Assembly (NCBI GenBank): GCA_000961695.1
Contig: LADW01000092.1
Coordinates: 1 to 42,482 of the forward strand
Reading direction: 5' to 3'
DNA length: 42,482 nucleotides
Source: Hyphomonadaceae bacterium BRH_c29
GTDB lineage: Bacteria; Pseudomonadota; Alphaproteobacteria; Caulobacterales; Hyphomonadaceae
Notes under the pieces: model-generated
Seen by the model: only the letters and a program-made list of their open reading frames with translations
Told to the model about the DNA's origin: nothing
Database searches by the model: none
In this document: positions 33,473 through 41,959 of the stretch, in pieces
Layout of the letters: every line of letters begins with the position of its first letter
Numbering within the stretch: position 1 is the first letter of the stretch
Position numbers and translations under genes: made by a program

Positions 33473-34369
33473 ATGGCGGAGGTGGTCGATTTCGAGCAGC
33501 GCCTGATCGAAGTTGCCGACAAGGTGACGGTGGCACTCGATCAGCTGATCCCGCCGGCTTCGGGGCCGGAAGCTGACCTGATGCGCGCCATGCGCCACGC
33601 CGCCCTCGCCAATGGCAAGCGCATGCGGCCCTTCTTCCTGATCGAGGCAGGCGCGATGTTCGAGGCGCCGGAGAAGTCATTGCTCAGAACAGCGGCGGCG
33701 CTGGAATGCGTGCACTGCTATTCCCTCGTCCATGACGATCTGCCCTGCATGGACGATGACGATTTCCGCCGGGGTCAGCCGACCGTGCACAAGGCGTTCG
33801 ACGAAGCGACGGCCGTCCTGGCGGGGGATGCGCTGCTGACGCTGGCTTTCAAGATTATCGCTTCCAACGAGACTCACCCCGACGCCGAAGTGCGCGCGCT
33901 GCTGATTGAGCGGCTGGCGGATGCGGCCGGGGCGCGGGGCATGGTGGGCGGCCAGATGATCGACATGCTGGAAAGCGACAGCCCGCGCGATCTGAACACG
34001 ATTACCCGCATGCAGCGGCTCAAGACCGGGGCGCTGATCTCCTATGCCACCGAAGCGGCGGGAATCATCGGAAGGGCCCGCGAGCATGAGCGCAGCGCCC
34101 TGGCTGGCTTCTCAAATGATCTTGGCCTCGCCTACCAGATTGCCGACGATCTACTCGATGTGACAGGGCATGAAGCCAAGGTTGGCAAGGCGCTGGCGAA
34201 GGACGCAGAGGCTGGAAAGGCCAATTTTGTTACGATTCTGGGCGTCGACGGCGCCCGCCAACGGGTGCGCCTGCTCGCCGCGCAAGCGAAGGAACACCTC
34301 GCAATTTTTCGCGAAAAGGCCAATATACTGCTGCATTCTGTCGATTTTGTTCTTGATAGAACACACTAG
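33473..34369 (+). CDS. ispA: Polyprenyl synthetase (farnesyl diphosphate synthase)
   Basis: A 298-residue prenyltransferase that joins isopentenyl diphosphate units to geranyl and farnesyl diphosphate in the cytoplasm. The first Asp-rich motif is DDLPCMDDDD at residues 88-97 and the second is DDLLDV at 225; GKRMRPF and GGQMIDM are family segments, with the basic site KTGALI. The length and the CMDD form fit IspA rather than long-chain synthases. It stands between xseB and dxs, so the operon makes isoprenoid precursors for quinones, hopanoids and undecaprenol. Confidence 0.95.
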   Translation: MAEVVDFEQRLIEVADKVTVALDQLIPPASGPEADLMRAMRHAALANGKRMRPFFLIEAGAMFEAPEKSLLRTAAALECVHCYSLVHDDLPCMDDDDFRRGQPTVHKAFDEATAVLAGDALLTLAFKIIASNETHPDAEVRALLIERLADAAGARGMVGGQMIDMLESDSPRDLNTITRMQRLKTGALISYATEAAGIIGRAREHERSALAGFSNDLGLAYQIADDLLDVTGHEAKVGKALAKDAEAGKANFVTILGVDGARQRVRLLAAQAKEHLAIFREKANILLHSVDFVLDRTH

Positions 34370-34408
34370 ACAGACACTTACCCATTACTCACAAGCTCAG
34401 ACTGGAAG

Positions 34409-36331
34409 ATGACCGACATTCGCCCCAACCGCCTTCTCGACGCGATCAACTCGCCGGCAGACCTGAAAGGTCGCTCGCGGGCGGAGCTGAAACAGATCGC
34501 GAGTGAAGTGCGCGAAGAGGTCATTGATGTGGTCTCCGTTACAGGTGGTCACCTCGGGTCTGGCCTCGGCGTGGTGGAACTCACCGTTGCGATCCACTCG
34601 GTGTTCGATGCCCCCAAGGACAAGCTGATCTGGGACGTTGGCCACCAGTGCTATCCCCACAAGATCCTCACCGGCCGCCGCGACCAGATGCGCACGCTGC
34701 GTCAGGGGGGCGGCATCTCCGGCTTCACCAAGCGGTCCGAGAGCGAGTACGACCCGTTCGGCGCGGCGCACGCCTCGACCTCGATTTCCGCGGGTCTCGG
34801 CTTTGCCAAGGCGCGCGACATTCAGGGCGAGCACAGCCACGTCATCGCGGTGATCGGTGACGGCTCGATGTCGGCAGGCATGGCTTATGAGGCGATGAAC
34901 AATGCCGGCGCCGACAAGTCGCGCCTGATCGTGATCCTGAACGACAATGACATGTCCATCGCCCCGCCGGTCGGCGCGATGAGCAACCACCTCTCGCAGC
35001 TCGTGTCTTCGCGGCCCTATCGTGGCCTGCGCCGGATCGCGAAGAAGGTTATTGCCCCGATGGGGCTGGAAAGCCCGGCCCGTCGCGCGGAAGAATTCCT
35101 GCGCGGCTTCGCCATGGGCGGCACGCTGTTTGAGGAGCTGGGCTTCTATTATGTCGGCCCGGTCGACGGACATGACCTCGACGTGCTGATCCCGATCCTC
35201 GAAAACGTGAAGGCAATGCGTGAAGGTCCGATCCTGATCCACGCTGTCACGCAAAAGGGCAAAGGCTACGCGCCTGCTGAAAATTCTGCCGACAAGTATC
35301 ACGGTGTCTCGAAATTCTCGGTCGTCACCGGCGAGCAGGCCAAGCCGAAACCGTCGGCACCGGCCTATCAGAAAGTCTTCGGCCAGACGCTGACCAAGCT
35401 CGCCGAAACAGACGACAAGATCTGCGCCATTACGGCGGCGATGCCTTCCGGAACGTCTACGGACATTTTCGCGGCCAAATTCCCTGACCGGCATTTCGAT
35501 GTCGGCATTGCAGAACAGCACGGCGTCACCTTCGCGGCGGGCCTTGCCGCTGATGGCATGAAGCCGTTCTGCGCGATCTATTCGACCTTCCTGCAGCGCG
35601 GCTATGACCAGGTCGTGCATGATGTCGCGATCCAGAAGCTGCCCGTCCGCTTCGCCATTGACCGCGCGGGCCTCGTTGGCGCCGATGGGGCGACCCATGC
35701 CGGCAGTTTCGACATCGGTTATCTCGGCGCGCTGCCGGGCATGATCTGCATGGCGGCGGGTGATGAGGCAGAGCTGGCCCGCATGGTGCTGACATCGCTG
35801 GAAATCGACGACCGGCCGAGCGCCTTCCGCTATCCACGGGGCGAGGGCCTGGGCGTGGACATGCCGGAGGTGCTGACACCGCTGGAGATCGGCAAGGGCA
35901 GGGTGATCCGCGAAGGCACGACCATCGCGATCCTCTCTTACGGCACGCGTCTCGGCGAAGCGATGAAGGCAGCTGACATGCTGGCGGCGCAGGGCCTGTC
36001 TGCAACCGTGGCCGATGCCCGGTTTGCCAAGCCGCTGGACACCGACCTGATTGACCGTCTGGTGAAGGAACACGAAGTTCTTATCACGATTGAGGAAGGC
36101 GCCATGGGCGGCTTCGGCAGCTTCGTACTGGAATACCTCGCCCGGAGTGGCGGGCTGGATCGTGGGCTGCGGGTGCGCCCAATGACCCTGCCGGACGTGT
36201 TCCAGGATCAGGATAGCCCATACGCCATGTACGAGACCGCTGGCCTTAATGCCCGGCACATCGCCGCCCGCGCCATTGAGGCGCTTGGCCGGGGCGATAT
36301 TGCCGAGATCAACCGTCTCGCCAGCGCCTGA
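34409..36331 (+). CDS. dxs: 1-deoxy-D-xylulose-5-phosphate synthase
   Basis: A 640-residue thiamine diphosphate enzyme that makes DXP from pyruvate and glyceraldehyde 3-phosphate, the first and flux-setting step of the MEP isoprenoid pathway. Signatures: [31 protein letters not shown], the ThDP motif [31 protein letters not shown] with the catalytic Glu, and YPRGEGLGV. Length is usual for the family. The ATG at 34409 is 39 bases after the ispA stop. Its coding strand is shadowed by a long antisense frame that I judge spurious. Confidence 0.97.
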   Translation: MTDIRPNRLLDAINSPADLKGRSRAELKQIASEVREEVIDVVSVTGGHLGSGLGVVELTVAIHSVFDAPKDKLIWDVGHQCYPHKILTGRRDQMRTLRQGGGISGFTKRSESEYDPFGAAHASTSISAGLGFAKARDIQGEHSHVIAVIGDGSMSAGMAYEAMNNAGADKSRLIVILNDNDMSIAPPVGAMSNHLSQLVSSRPYRGLRRIAKKVIAPMGLESPARRAEEFLRGFAMGGTLFEELGFYYVGPVDGHDLDVLIPILENVKAMREGPILIHAVTQKGKGYAPAENSADKYHGVSKFSVVTGEQAKPKPSAPAYQKVFGQTLTKLAETDDKICAITAAMPSGTSTDIFAAKFPDRHFDVGIAEQHGVTFAAGLAADGMKPFCAIYSTFLQRGYDQVVHDVAIQKLPVRFAIDRAGLVGADGATHAGSFDIGYLGALPGMICMAAGDEAELARMVLTSLEIDDRPSAFRYPRGEGLGVDMPEVLTPLEIGKGRVIREGTTIAILSYGTRLGEAMKAADMLAAQGLSATVADARFAKPLDTDLIDRLVKEHEVLITIEEGAMGGFGSFVLEYLARSGGLDRGLRVRPMTLPDVFQDQDSPYAMYETAGLNARHIAARAIEALGRGDIAEINRLASA

Positions 36332-36391
36332 TTTTCTGTTCTAACTGAAATGCAATTTGCAGCGCCGGGCGAAGCCCGCTTATGTGCCGCC

Positions 36392-37027
36392 ATGCGTAAT
36401 TTCCGTTCCTGTTTTGCGGTGCTCCTGTTGGCCGTCATGGCCGCCTGCGCCACCCCGCCCGAGCCAGCGGCGCCGTTCCCCGAGCGCCTTGCTGAGGCTG
36501 AAGCGGCGGGCAATCCGTATGAGGTCGATGCGGCCCTGACGGTGCTGTTGGCCGATCCCGCCCTGTCGCCGGCTGACCGGGCCGAGGCCTATTACCAGCG
36601 CGGCAGTCTGCGCCGCCTGGCGGGGGATGATCGACGTGGCGCGGTCGCGGATCTACAGCAAGTGCTGACCATCATGCCCACGCACCCTAGAGCGGCACAA
36701 GCGAAGGTCGAGCTGGAACTGACCCGGTCTGATCTTGAAGCGCTGGAGCCCAGGCTGAACTACATGCTGACCTTGCCGCAATGGTTTGACGTCGCCTGGA
36801 CGCTGGGCGAGCGAGATGTTCCGGCGCGCCGCTATCAAGTCTCGGGTATCAGCCCGACGGCAGATCAGACCCGCAAGCTCAAGGATGCCGGCTTTGTCTG
36901 CGGACCAGACGGGGCAGGCGGCCCGGTGCAGGGCGCCGGAGAGCCGCGTGAGTGGCTGGAAGGCCTGACCTGGTGTCAGCCTCTCCCCACTGTGACGACC
37001 GAGCCGGAGCCCGCCTCCACCGAGTGA
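36392..37027 (+). CDS. Lipoprotein with TPR-like helices, first of a paralogous pair
   Basis: An exported lipoprotein of 211 residues. The signal MRNFRSCFAVLLLAVMAAC ends in a MAAC lipobox. The mature part has helical units that resemble TPRs: AEAYYQRGSLRRLAGDDRRGAVADLQQVL. A Cys pair near the end (FVCGPDG and LTWCQPL) could form a disulfide. The start at ATG 36392 gives the signal peptide; the ATG at 36350 does not. The next gene is a diverged copy, with the shared pattern DPALSxxxxAExxYxRGxLR. No function is known. Confidence 0.8.
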   Translation: MRNFRSCFAVLLLAVMAACATPPEPAAPFPERLAEAEAAGNPYEVDAALTVLLADPALSPADRAEAYYQRGSLRRLAGDDRRGAVADLQQVLTIMPTHPRAAQAKVELELTRSDLEALEPRLNYMLTLPQWFDVAWTLGERDVPARRYQVSGISPTADQTRKLKDAGFVCGPDGAGGPVQGAGEPREWLEGLTWCQPLPTVTTEPEPASTE

Positions 37028-37127
37028 AAAGACCACACAAAATTCACAATCCGGCCCTGCCTGTGCTCGGCTTGCGCGCTTACCAAGAAGTCCTAACCTC
37101 AGATCTGCCCGTATGGAGCTTCCCCAC

Positions 37128-37778
37128 ATGATCCGCCTCAGCCTTGCCGCCGCCGCTTCCGCCCTTGTTCTGGCAGCCTGTACCTCGGCGCCTGCGCCGA
37201 CGGAGGACACGGCTATGATGGTAACAACAACCGAAGTCATCTCGCCTTACGAGCTGGCCATGCAGACCGTCGAAGAGCTGGTGACAGCCGGCAACACGCA
37301 GGCCGCCGTCGACCGTCTGACCCAGCTGACCGGCGACCCGGCGCTGAGCCGCGACCAGATGGCTGAAGTGCTCTATCGCCGCGGCGAGCTGCGCCTGGGT
37401 GAGCACGGCTACGATACGATGGGCGCCATCGAGGATTTCGAAGAGGTCCTGGCCGACTACAGCGATACCGAATGGAGCACGGCAGCCGCCTCTCTGCTGG
37501 ACTCGGCTCGCGGCAAGGCGACCTCGCTGAACGCGCTGCTGGCTCAGCCTGAGACCACGCGGACGCAGAAATTCAACATCCTGATGGAACTCGGCCGGCA
37601 CGATGATGCCACCGACCTGATGCGCGCAAACGACCTGACGCCCGACAATGATGCCCTGCTGGCCATGTACCAGATCGGCTACCTGTGTGAGGGCGACGAA
37701 CTTGCAGGACGCACCTACGACGTGACCGAGCCGGACGGCACGTTCCACGAGTTGCGTTTCTGCGACACCGGGAAGTAA
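37128..37778 (+). CDS. Lipoprotein with TPR-like helices, second of a paralogous pair
   Basis: An exported lipoprotein of 216 residues. Signal MIRLSLAAAASALVLAAC ends in LAAC, lipidated at Cys18. The mature part has GDPALSRDQMAEVLYRRGELRLG and a helical DTMGAIEDFEEVLADY segment, aligning with the upstream gene's TPR-like region, and a C-terminal pair of Cys (YLCEGDE and RFCDTGK). GGAG at 37115-37118 lies 9 bases before ATG 37128 and argues for it over ATG 37113. The tandem copies, 100 bases apart, probably arose by duplication and then diverged well. Function unknown; a cell-envelope role is an inference from export. Confidence 0.8.
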   Translation: MIRLSLAAAASALVLAACTSAPAPTEDTAMMVTTTEVISPYELAMQTVEELVTAGNTQAAVDRLTQLTGDPALSRDQMAEVLYRRGELRLGEHGYDTMGAIEDFEEVLADYSDTEWSTAAASLLDSARGKATSLNALLAQPETTRTQKFNILMELGRHDDATDLMRANDLTPDNDALLAMYQIGYLCEGDELAGRTYDVTEPDGTFHELRFCDTGK

Positions 37779-37808
37779 GCTCTTCGCCAGTCTTGGGGGA
37801 GTCTGGCC

Positions 37809-38390
37809 GTGGAAGAGATCGAATATCGCCGTCGAGCGTCGATTCAGGAAAAGGGCGAAACCGTCTGGCGGGCCTTTCCTGACCGGCTTGAATACCATGA
37901 CGCGGACGGCGCCCTTCGGGGCGTCGTTCCGTTTGACCGGGTCACCCGCGTGCGGCTGGCCTTTGCACCGGGCCGGCTGCAGCAGAAGCGGTTCCTGATG
38001 GAGCTTTCAGGCACCCGCTCGCAATTCAATCTGAGTAACATGCATTTCAAAGGCATCGCCCAGTTCGAGGACCGGACCGATACGTTCTTTCCTCTCGTCC
38101 GGGCCGTGGTGGCGGGCGTTCACGCCGCCAATCCGAACGCCAGCTTCCGGGCCGGTGAGAAGCCAGCCTATTATGTCTTTCTGCTGGCCTTCGTGCTGGT
38201 TGTGTATGCGCTTCTGACGCTGGTTCTGTTCACGCTGCCTGTGGTGCCGGGCAATTTCACCATTTCGATTCTGATCAAGCTTGGGATCATCCTCGTCAGC
38301 CTGCCGCTGTTGTTGGCATGGGGAATCCACGCCCGTCCGCGACGGTTTGACCCCGAGACGGGGCTTGAGGCCGTGCTTTCCGCGAGGTGA
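37809..38390 (+). CDS. Membrane protein with N-terminal PH-like region, unknown function
   Basis: A 193-residue protein starting with GTG at 37809 after a strong GGGGGAG. Residues 1-110 form a soluble beta-rich part (ETVWRAFPDRLEYHDADG, VVPFDRVTRVRLAF, KRFLMELSG, QFNLSNMHFKGIAQFED) similar in pattern to bacterial PH-like domains. Two membrane segments follow at about 121-146 (YYVFLLAFVLVVYALLTLVL) and 150-175, then a short Arg-rich tail. I do not recognise a named family. It comes 30 bases after the second lipoprotein gene and may share its transcript. Confidence 0.72.
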   Translation: MEEIEYRRRASIQEKGETVWRAFPDRLEYHDADGALRGVVPFDRVTRVRLAFAPGRLQQKRFLMELSGTRSQFNLSNMHFKGIAQFEDRTDTFFPLVRAVVAGVHAANPNASFRAGEKPAYYVFLLAFVLVVYALLTLVLFTLPVVPGNFTISILIKLGIILVSLPLLLAWGIHARPRRFDPETGLEAVLSAR

Positions 38391-38406
38391 GACCGGAGTT
38401 TTCCTC

Positions 38407-38420
38407 ACACAAGCTTGTGT
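38407..38420. promoter_or_regulatory. 14-bp perfect palindrome upstream of the acyl-CoA ligase gene
   Basis: ACACAAGCTTGTGT reads the same on both strands. It lies 66 bases before the start codon of the acyl-CoA ligase, in the 96-base gap after the membrane protein gene. Fatty-acid genes are often controlled by TetR- or FadR-type repressors that bind such sites. No regulator gene is adjacent. Confidence 0.45.
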
Positions 38421-38486
38421 AGCCTCTTCAAACCCGGCGCCCGGCGTGGTTGTGTGGCGCAAATCAAAATTACCCCGAGGAAACCC

Positions 38487-40238
38487 ATGTCATCTGAGCT
38501 GCTGCCCCCGAACTGGCCCGCTATGTCCATCGCCCAGGCAAACGCCTTGCTGGCTGCGCCGGGCTCCCCGGCAGAGCTGGAAGATTCCGTGATCAACGGC
38601 ATCTCCATGAAGACATACAAGAATGCCCCGCCCACGATCCACTCGATCCTGTTGCTGGCCGCCGCCAGCTTCCCGGACCGCGACTATATCGTCTACCAGG
38701 ACGAACGGGTGACTTATACGGCGATGTACCGTGCCGTGGCGCACTTTGCCGCCACGCTGCGCGATCAGTACGGCATCACCAAGGGCGACCGCGTTGCCAT
38801 CGTCATGCGCAACTATCCGCAATGGCCGGTGGCCTTCTATGCCGCGCTCAGCCTTGGGGCGATTGCCACGCCGATGAACTCCTGGTGGACCGGTGACGAG
38901 CTCGAATACGGCCTGTCCTTTGCCGGCGTGAAGGCGGCAGTGGTCGATCCGCAGATTTTCGAACGCATCCATGAGCATCTCGGAAACCTGCCGGAGCTGA
39001 ACCACGTCATCATCGCGCGCGATCCGGGTGAGGAGCACAATCATCCGTCCGTGACGTCGATGGAATCCTCGATCGGGGATGCCAACAGCTGGGCATCTCT
39101 GGCGCCGATCAGCCTGCCGGACGTCGAAGTCGGCCCTGAAGACCACGCCACGATCATGTATACCTCGGGCACCACAGGCAAGCCGAAGGGCGCGCTCGCC
39201 ACACACCGTGCGGTCGTGTCCAACATGTTCAACTCGCTATGCTGTTCGGCGCGGATGTACCTGCGCAAGGGCGAGCCGGTGCCGGAGCCGGATCCGAGTG
39301 TTCAGCGTGCGACGCTCCTGTCGATCCCGTTCTTCCACGCGACCGGCGCGTTCGCCGTGATGGTGCCGACGGCCCTGCGCGGCGACAAGATCGTGTCGAT
39401 GTACAAGTGGGATGCCGGTGAGGCCCTGCCGATCATTGAACGCGAGAAGATCTCGAATATTGGCGGCGTGCCTGCGATTGCCTGGCAGGTGCTGGAACAT
39501 CCGGACCGGGACAAGTATGACCTCTCGTCCATTGAAGTGATTTCCTATGGTGGCGCGCCGTCGGCGCCGGAACTTGTTTCCACCATCAAGAAGCGCTTCC
39601 CGAATGCGGCGCCCGGCAATGGCTGGGGCATGACCGAAACGTGCGCGACGGTGACCCTGAACATCGGCGAAGACTATGTGAACCGGCCGTCCAGCGCCGG
39701 TGCACCGCCTGCTGCGGTGGAGCTGAAAGTCTGCGATCCGGAAGGCAACGCCCTGGCCGTCGGCGAAGTCGGCGAGTTGTGGTGCAAAGGCCCGATGAAC
39801 TGCAAGCAGTACTGGAACCGCCCGGACGCGACCGCCGAAACCTATCGCGATGGCTGGGTTGTCACGGGTGACCTTGCCCGTCTCGATGAGGAAGGCTTCC
39901 TCTTCCTGGTCGACCGCGCGAAGGACATGCTGATCCGTGGCGGCGAGAACATCTACAGCATCGAGGTGGAGAGCGCGCTCTATGACCACCCGGCGGTGAT
40001 GGACGCGGCCGTGGTCGGCATTCCGCACAAGGTGCTCGGCGAGGAAGTCGGCGCTGTGGTACAGCTGAAGCCCGGCATGGAAGTCTCCGAAGCAGAGCTT
40101 CGCGCCCATGTCGCCAATCATCTCGCCGCGTTCAAGGTGCCGGTGGAAATCCAGTTCCTGCACGAGCCGCTGCCGCGTAACGCCAATGGCAAGATCCTGA
40201 AGAAAGAGCTGCGCGAGCGCTTTACACCAAGAGGATAA
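38487..40238 (+). CDS. Acyl-CoA ligase (AMP-binding, long/medium-chain type)
   Basis: A 583-residue adenylate-forming enzyme that activates a carboxylic acid to its acyl-CoA. The AMP-binding P-loop is YTSGTTGKPKG at residues 225-235; the later boxes are GWGMTETCA, TGDLARLDEEGFLFLVDR and IRGGENIYSIEVE, and the catalytic Lys near the end is in NGKILKKELRE. GAGGAA precedes ATG 38487. Fatty acids are the likely substrate class, but aryl acids cannot be ruled out. An aldo/keto reductase gene starts 5 bases after it, so the two and the methyltransferase are probably one operon. Confidence 0.92.
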   Translation: MSSELLPPNWPAMSIAQANALLAAPGSPAELEDSVINGISMKTYKNAPPTIHSILLLAAASFPDRDYIVYQDERVTYTAMYRAVAHFAATLRDQYGITKGDRVAIVMRNYPQWPVAFYAALSLGAIATPMNSWWTGDELEYGLSFAGVKAAVVDPQIFERIHEHLGNLPELNHVIIARDPGEEHNHPSVTSMESSIGDANSWASLAPISLPDVEVGPEDHATIMYTSGTTGKPKGALATHRAVVSNMFNSLCCSARMYLRKGEPVPEPDPSVQRATLLSIPFFHATGAFAVMVPTALRGDKIVSMYKWDAGEALPIIEREKISNIGGVPAIAWQVLEHPDRDKYDLSSIEVISYGGAPSAPELVSTIKKRFPNAAPGNGWGMTETCATVTLNIGEDYVNRPSSAGAPPAAVELKVCDPEGNALAVGEVGELWCKGPMNCKQYWNRPDATAETYRDGWVVTGDLARLDEEGFLFLVDRAKDMLIRGGENIYSIEVESALYDHPAVMDAAVVGIPHKVLGEEVGAVVQLKPGMEVSEAELRAHVANHLAAFKVPVEIQFLHEPLPRNANGKILKKELRERFTPRG

Positions 40239-40242
40239 ATCC

Positions 40243-41262
40243 ATGACCGCACACCGCCGGAAGATCGGGGACCGCGAGGTCCACCCGGTGGGCCTTGGCT
40301 GCATGAACATCTGTCATGCCTATGGTCCGCCGTTGCCGGAAGACGAAGCAAAGGCCCTGCTGGTCAGGGCCCTCGATATCGGGTGCGATTTCCTCGACAC
40401 GGCGACGATCTATGGTGTTGGCCGCAGTGAGACCCTGATCGGTGAGGCACTTGGGTCTCGCCGGCAGGAATATTTCCTGGCCAGCAAGTGTGTGTTGGAT
40501 GTCCGGGATGGCCAGCGCGTGCTGGATGGTCGGCCAGAGTCGATCAAGGCGGCGTGCGAGGCGAGCCTCAAGCGGCTGCAGACCGACGTGATCGACCTCT
40601 ATTACCTGCACCGGCCGGACGCGAATGTGCCCATCGAAGACTCCGTCGGCGCGCTGTCGGAGTTGGTCAGTGAAGGCAAGATCCGGTTTGCGGGCCTCTC
40701 GGAAATGGGCGCCGACCATTTGCGCCGGGCCCACAAGGTGCACCCCATCGCCGCGATGCAGTCTGAATATTCGCTCTGGGTTCGCAACCCGGAGATCGCG
40801 GTCATGCAGGCCTGCGAGGAACTGGGCACGGCGCTGGTGGCTTTCTCCCCGGTCGGGCGCGGTTTCCTGGCCGATCCGCCGGCAGACCCGGCTGCGTTCC
40901 ACGAGTCCGACATGCGCCGGAGCCTCTTCCCGCGCTTCAAGCCTGAGAACTATGCCGGCAACCTGCCGCTGCTCGACGAGGCGCGCGCCGTTGCGGAGGA
41001 GGTCGGCTGCACGGTGGCCCAGCTCGCCATCGTGTGGACACTTGCAAAGGCGCCGAACGTGCTGCCCATCCCCGGCACGACGAGCCTCAAACACCTCGAA
41101 GAGAACCATGCGGCCGCCGGTTTCGTGCTGACGCCGGACCAGGTCGCGCGCCTTGATGCGCACTTCCTTCCGGAACGTGCTGTGGGGCCGCGCTATACCT
41201 CAATGGGGCAGGCCGTCGTGTCGACCGAGATGTACGATTTCGAACAGCAGGCCAATGGCTGA
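40243..41262 (+). CDS. Aldo/keto reductase
   Basis: A 339-residue NAD(P)H-dependent (beta/alpha)8-barrel reductase that would reduce aldehydes or ketones. The catalytic tetrad is visible: Asp52 and Tyr57 in FLDTATIYGVGRSE, Lys82 in LASKCV, His123 in YLHRPDA. GLGCMNI near the start and IPGTTSLKHLEENHAA near the end (NADP phosphate site) match the AKR13/YakC-like subgroup with GxTSLKHLEEN. Substrate unknown. It begins 5 bases after the ligase, and its TGA lies inside the start of the methyltransferase gene. Confidence 0.93.
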   Translation: MTAHRRKIGDREVHPVGLGCMNICHAYGPPLPEDEAKALLVRALDIGCDFLDTATIYGVGRSETLIGEALGSRRQEYFLASKCVLDVRDGQRVLDGRPESIKAACEASLKRLQTDVIDLYYLHRPDANVPIEDSVGALSELVSEGKIRFAGLSEMGADHLRRAHKVHPIAAMQSEYSLWVRNPEIAVMQACEELGTALVAFSPVGRGFLADPPADPAAFHESDMRRSLFPRFKPENYAGNLPLLDEARAVAEEVGCTVAQLAIVWTLAKAPNVLPIPGTTSLKHLEENHAAAGFVLTPDQVARLDAHFLPERAVGPRYTSMGQAVVSTEMYDFEQQANG

Positions 41263-41908
41263 AGACAAGCCGGTCGCTCTGGAGCCTCGCAATGAAGCGG
41301 CGGATGGCCGGCGCTATTCTCCCTCCACCGCGCGCAACCGTGAGCCGATCCGCGATGTCTTCGCGGCTCAGGGACTGGGCACTGGCCGTGCGCTGGAGAT
41401 CGCCTCCGGCACAGGCGAGCATGGCGCTTTCCTGACGGAGCAATTTCCGGAGCTACGCTGGACCTATTCCGACATTGATGCCGATGGCCGGGCGAGCCAG
41501 TCGGCCTGGAAGGCTGCCGCCGGGCATGACCGCCTGTCCGGGCCGCTGGTGATTGACGCATCCAGCGATGACTGGGGCAACGCCGAGGCGGGCGGATGGG
41601 ACCTGATCGTCTCGATGAACATGGTCCACATCTCGCCCTTCGCGGCGACCGAGGGCCTGCTCCGCGGTGCAGGCAGGTTGCTGGCCCCCGGCGGGCACCT
41701 CTTGCTTTATGGGCCCTATGCCCGCAATGGTGAGATTGCACCGTCGAACGCAGCCTTCAGCGAAAGCCTCAAATCGCGCGATGCGGCCTGGGGCGTTCGC
41801 GACCTGGACCTGGAGCTGTTTCCGCTTGCCTCCAGGGCGGGGCTCCAACTGCAGGCGGTGACCGAGATGCCTGCCAATAACCTGTCAGTTGTATTCAGGC
41901 GGCCGTGA
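41255..41908 (+). CDS. DUF938 SAM-dependent methyltransferase
   Basis: A 217-residue class I methyltransferase of the DUF938 family. The SAM motif is LEIASGTGEHGAFL; YSDIDADG is the acidic loop, GGWDLIVSMNMVHISP the catalytic-strand region, and LAPGGHLLLYGPY the later strand. The substrate of the family is not established. ATG 41255 overlaps the last 8 bases of the aldo/keto reductase gene, so the pair is translationally coupled; the longer in-frame start at 41153 lies fully inside the reductase gene. Confidence 0.92.
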   Translation: MAEDKPVALEPRNEAADGRRYSPSTARNREPIRDVFAAQGLGTGRALEIASGTGEHGAFLTEQFPELRWTYSDIDADGRASQSAWKAAAGHDRLSGPLVIDASSDDWGNAEAGGWDLIVSMNMVHISPFAATEGLLRGAGRLLAPGGHLLLYGPYARNGEIAPSNAAFSESLKSRDAAWGVRDLDLELFPLASRAGLQLQAVTEMPANNLSVVFRRP

Positions 41909-41959
41909 CCGGAGCGGTCCTGCTTGTCAGGATGAATCGTTGAGAAGGTCAGGAAAGAT

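Noticed and set aside
34397..36259. A 620-codon open frame antisense to dxs
   Set aside because: It is fully opposite a well-conserved dxs gene; long antisense frames are expected from strong GC bias at third positions. The translated product resembles no family.
36360..36382. Hairpin CGGGC-GAA-GCCCG between dxs and the first lipoprotein
   Set aside because: A 5-bp stem without a T-tract; it may be chance in GC-rich DNA and does not look like a terminator.
39237..40310. A 357-codon minus frame opposite the acyl-CoA ligase
   Set aside because: Antisense to a complete AMP-binding gene; no supporting start signal.
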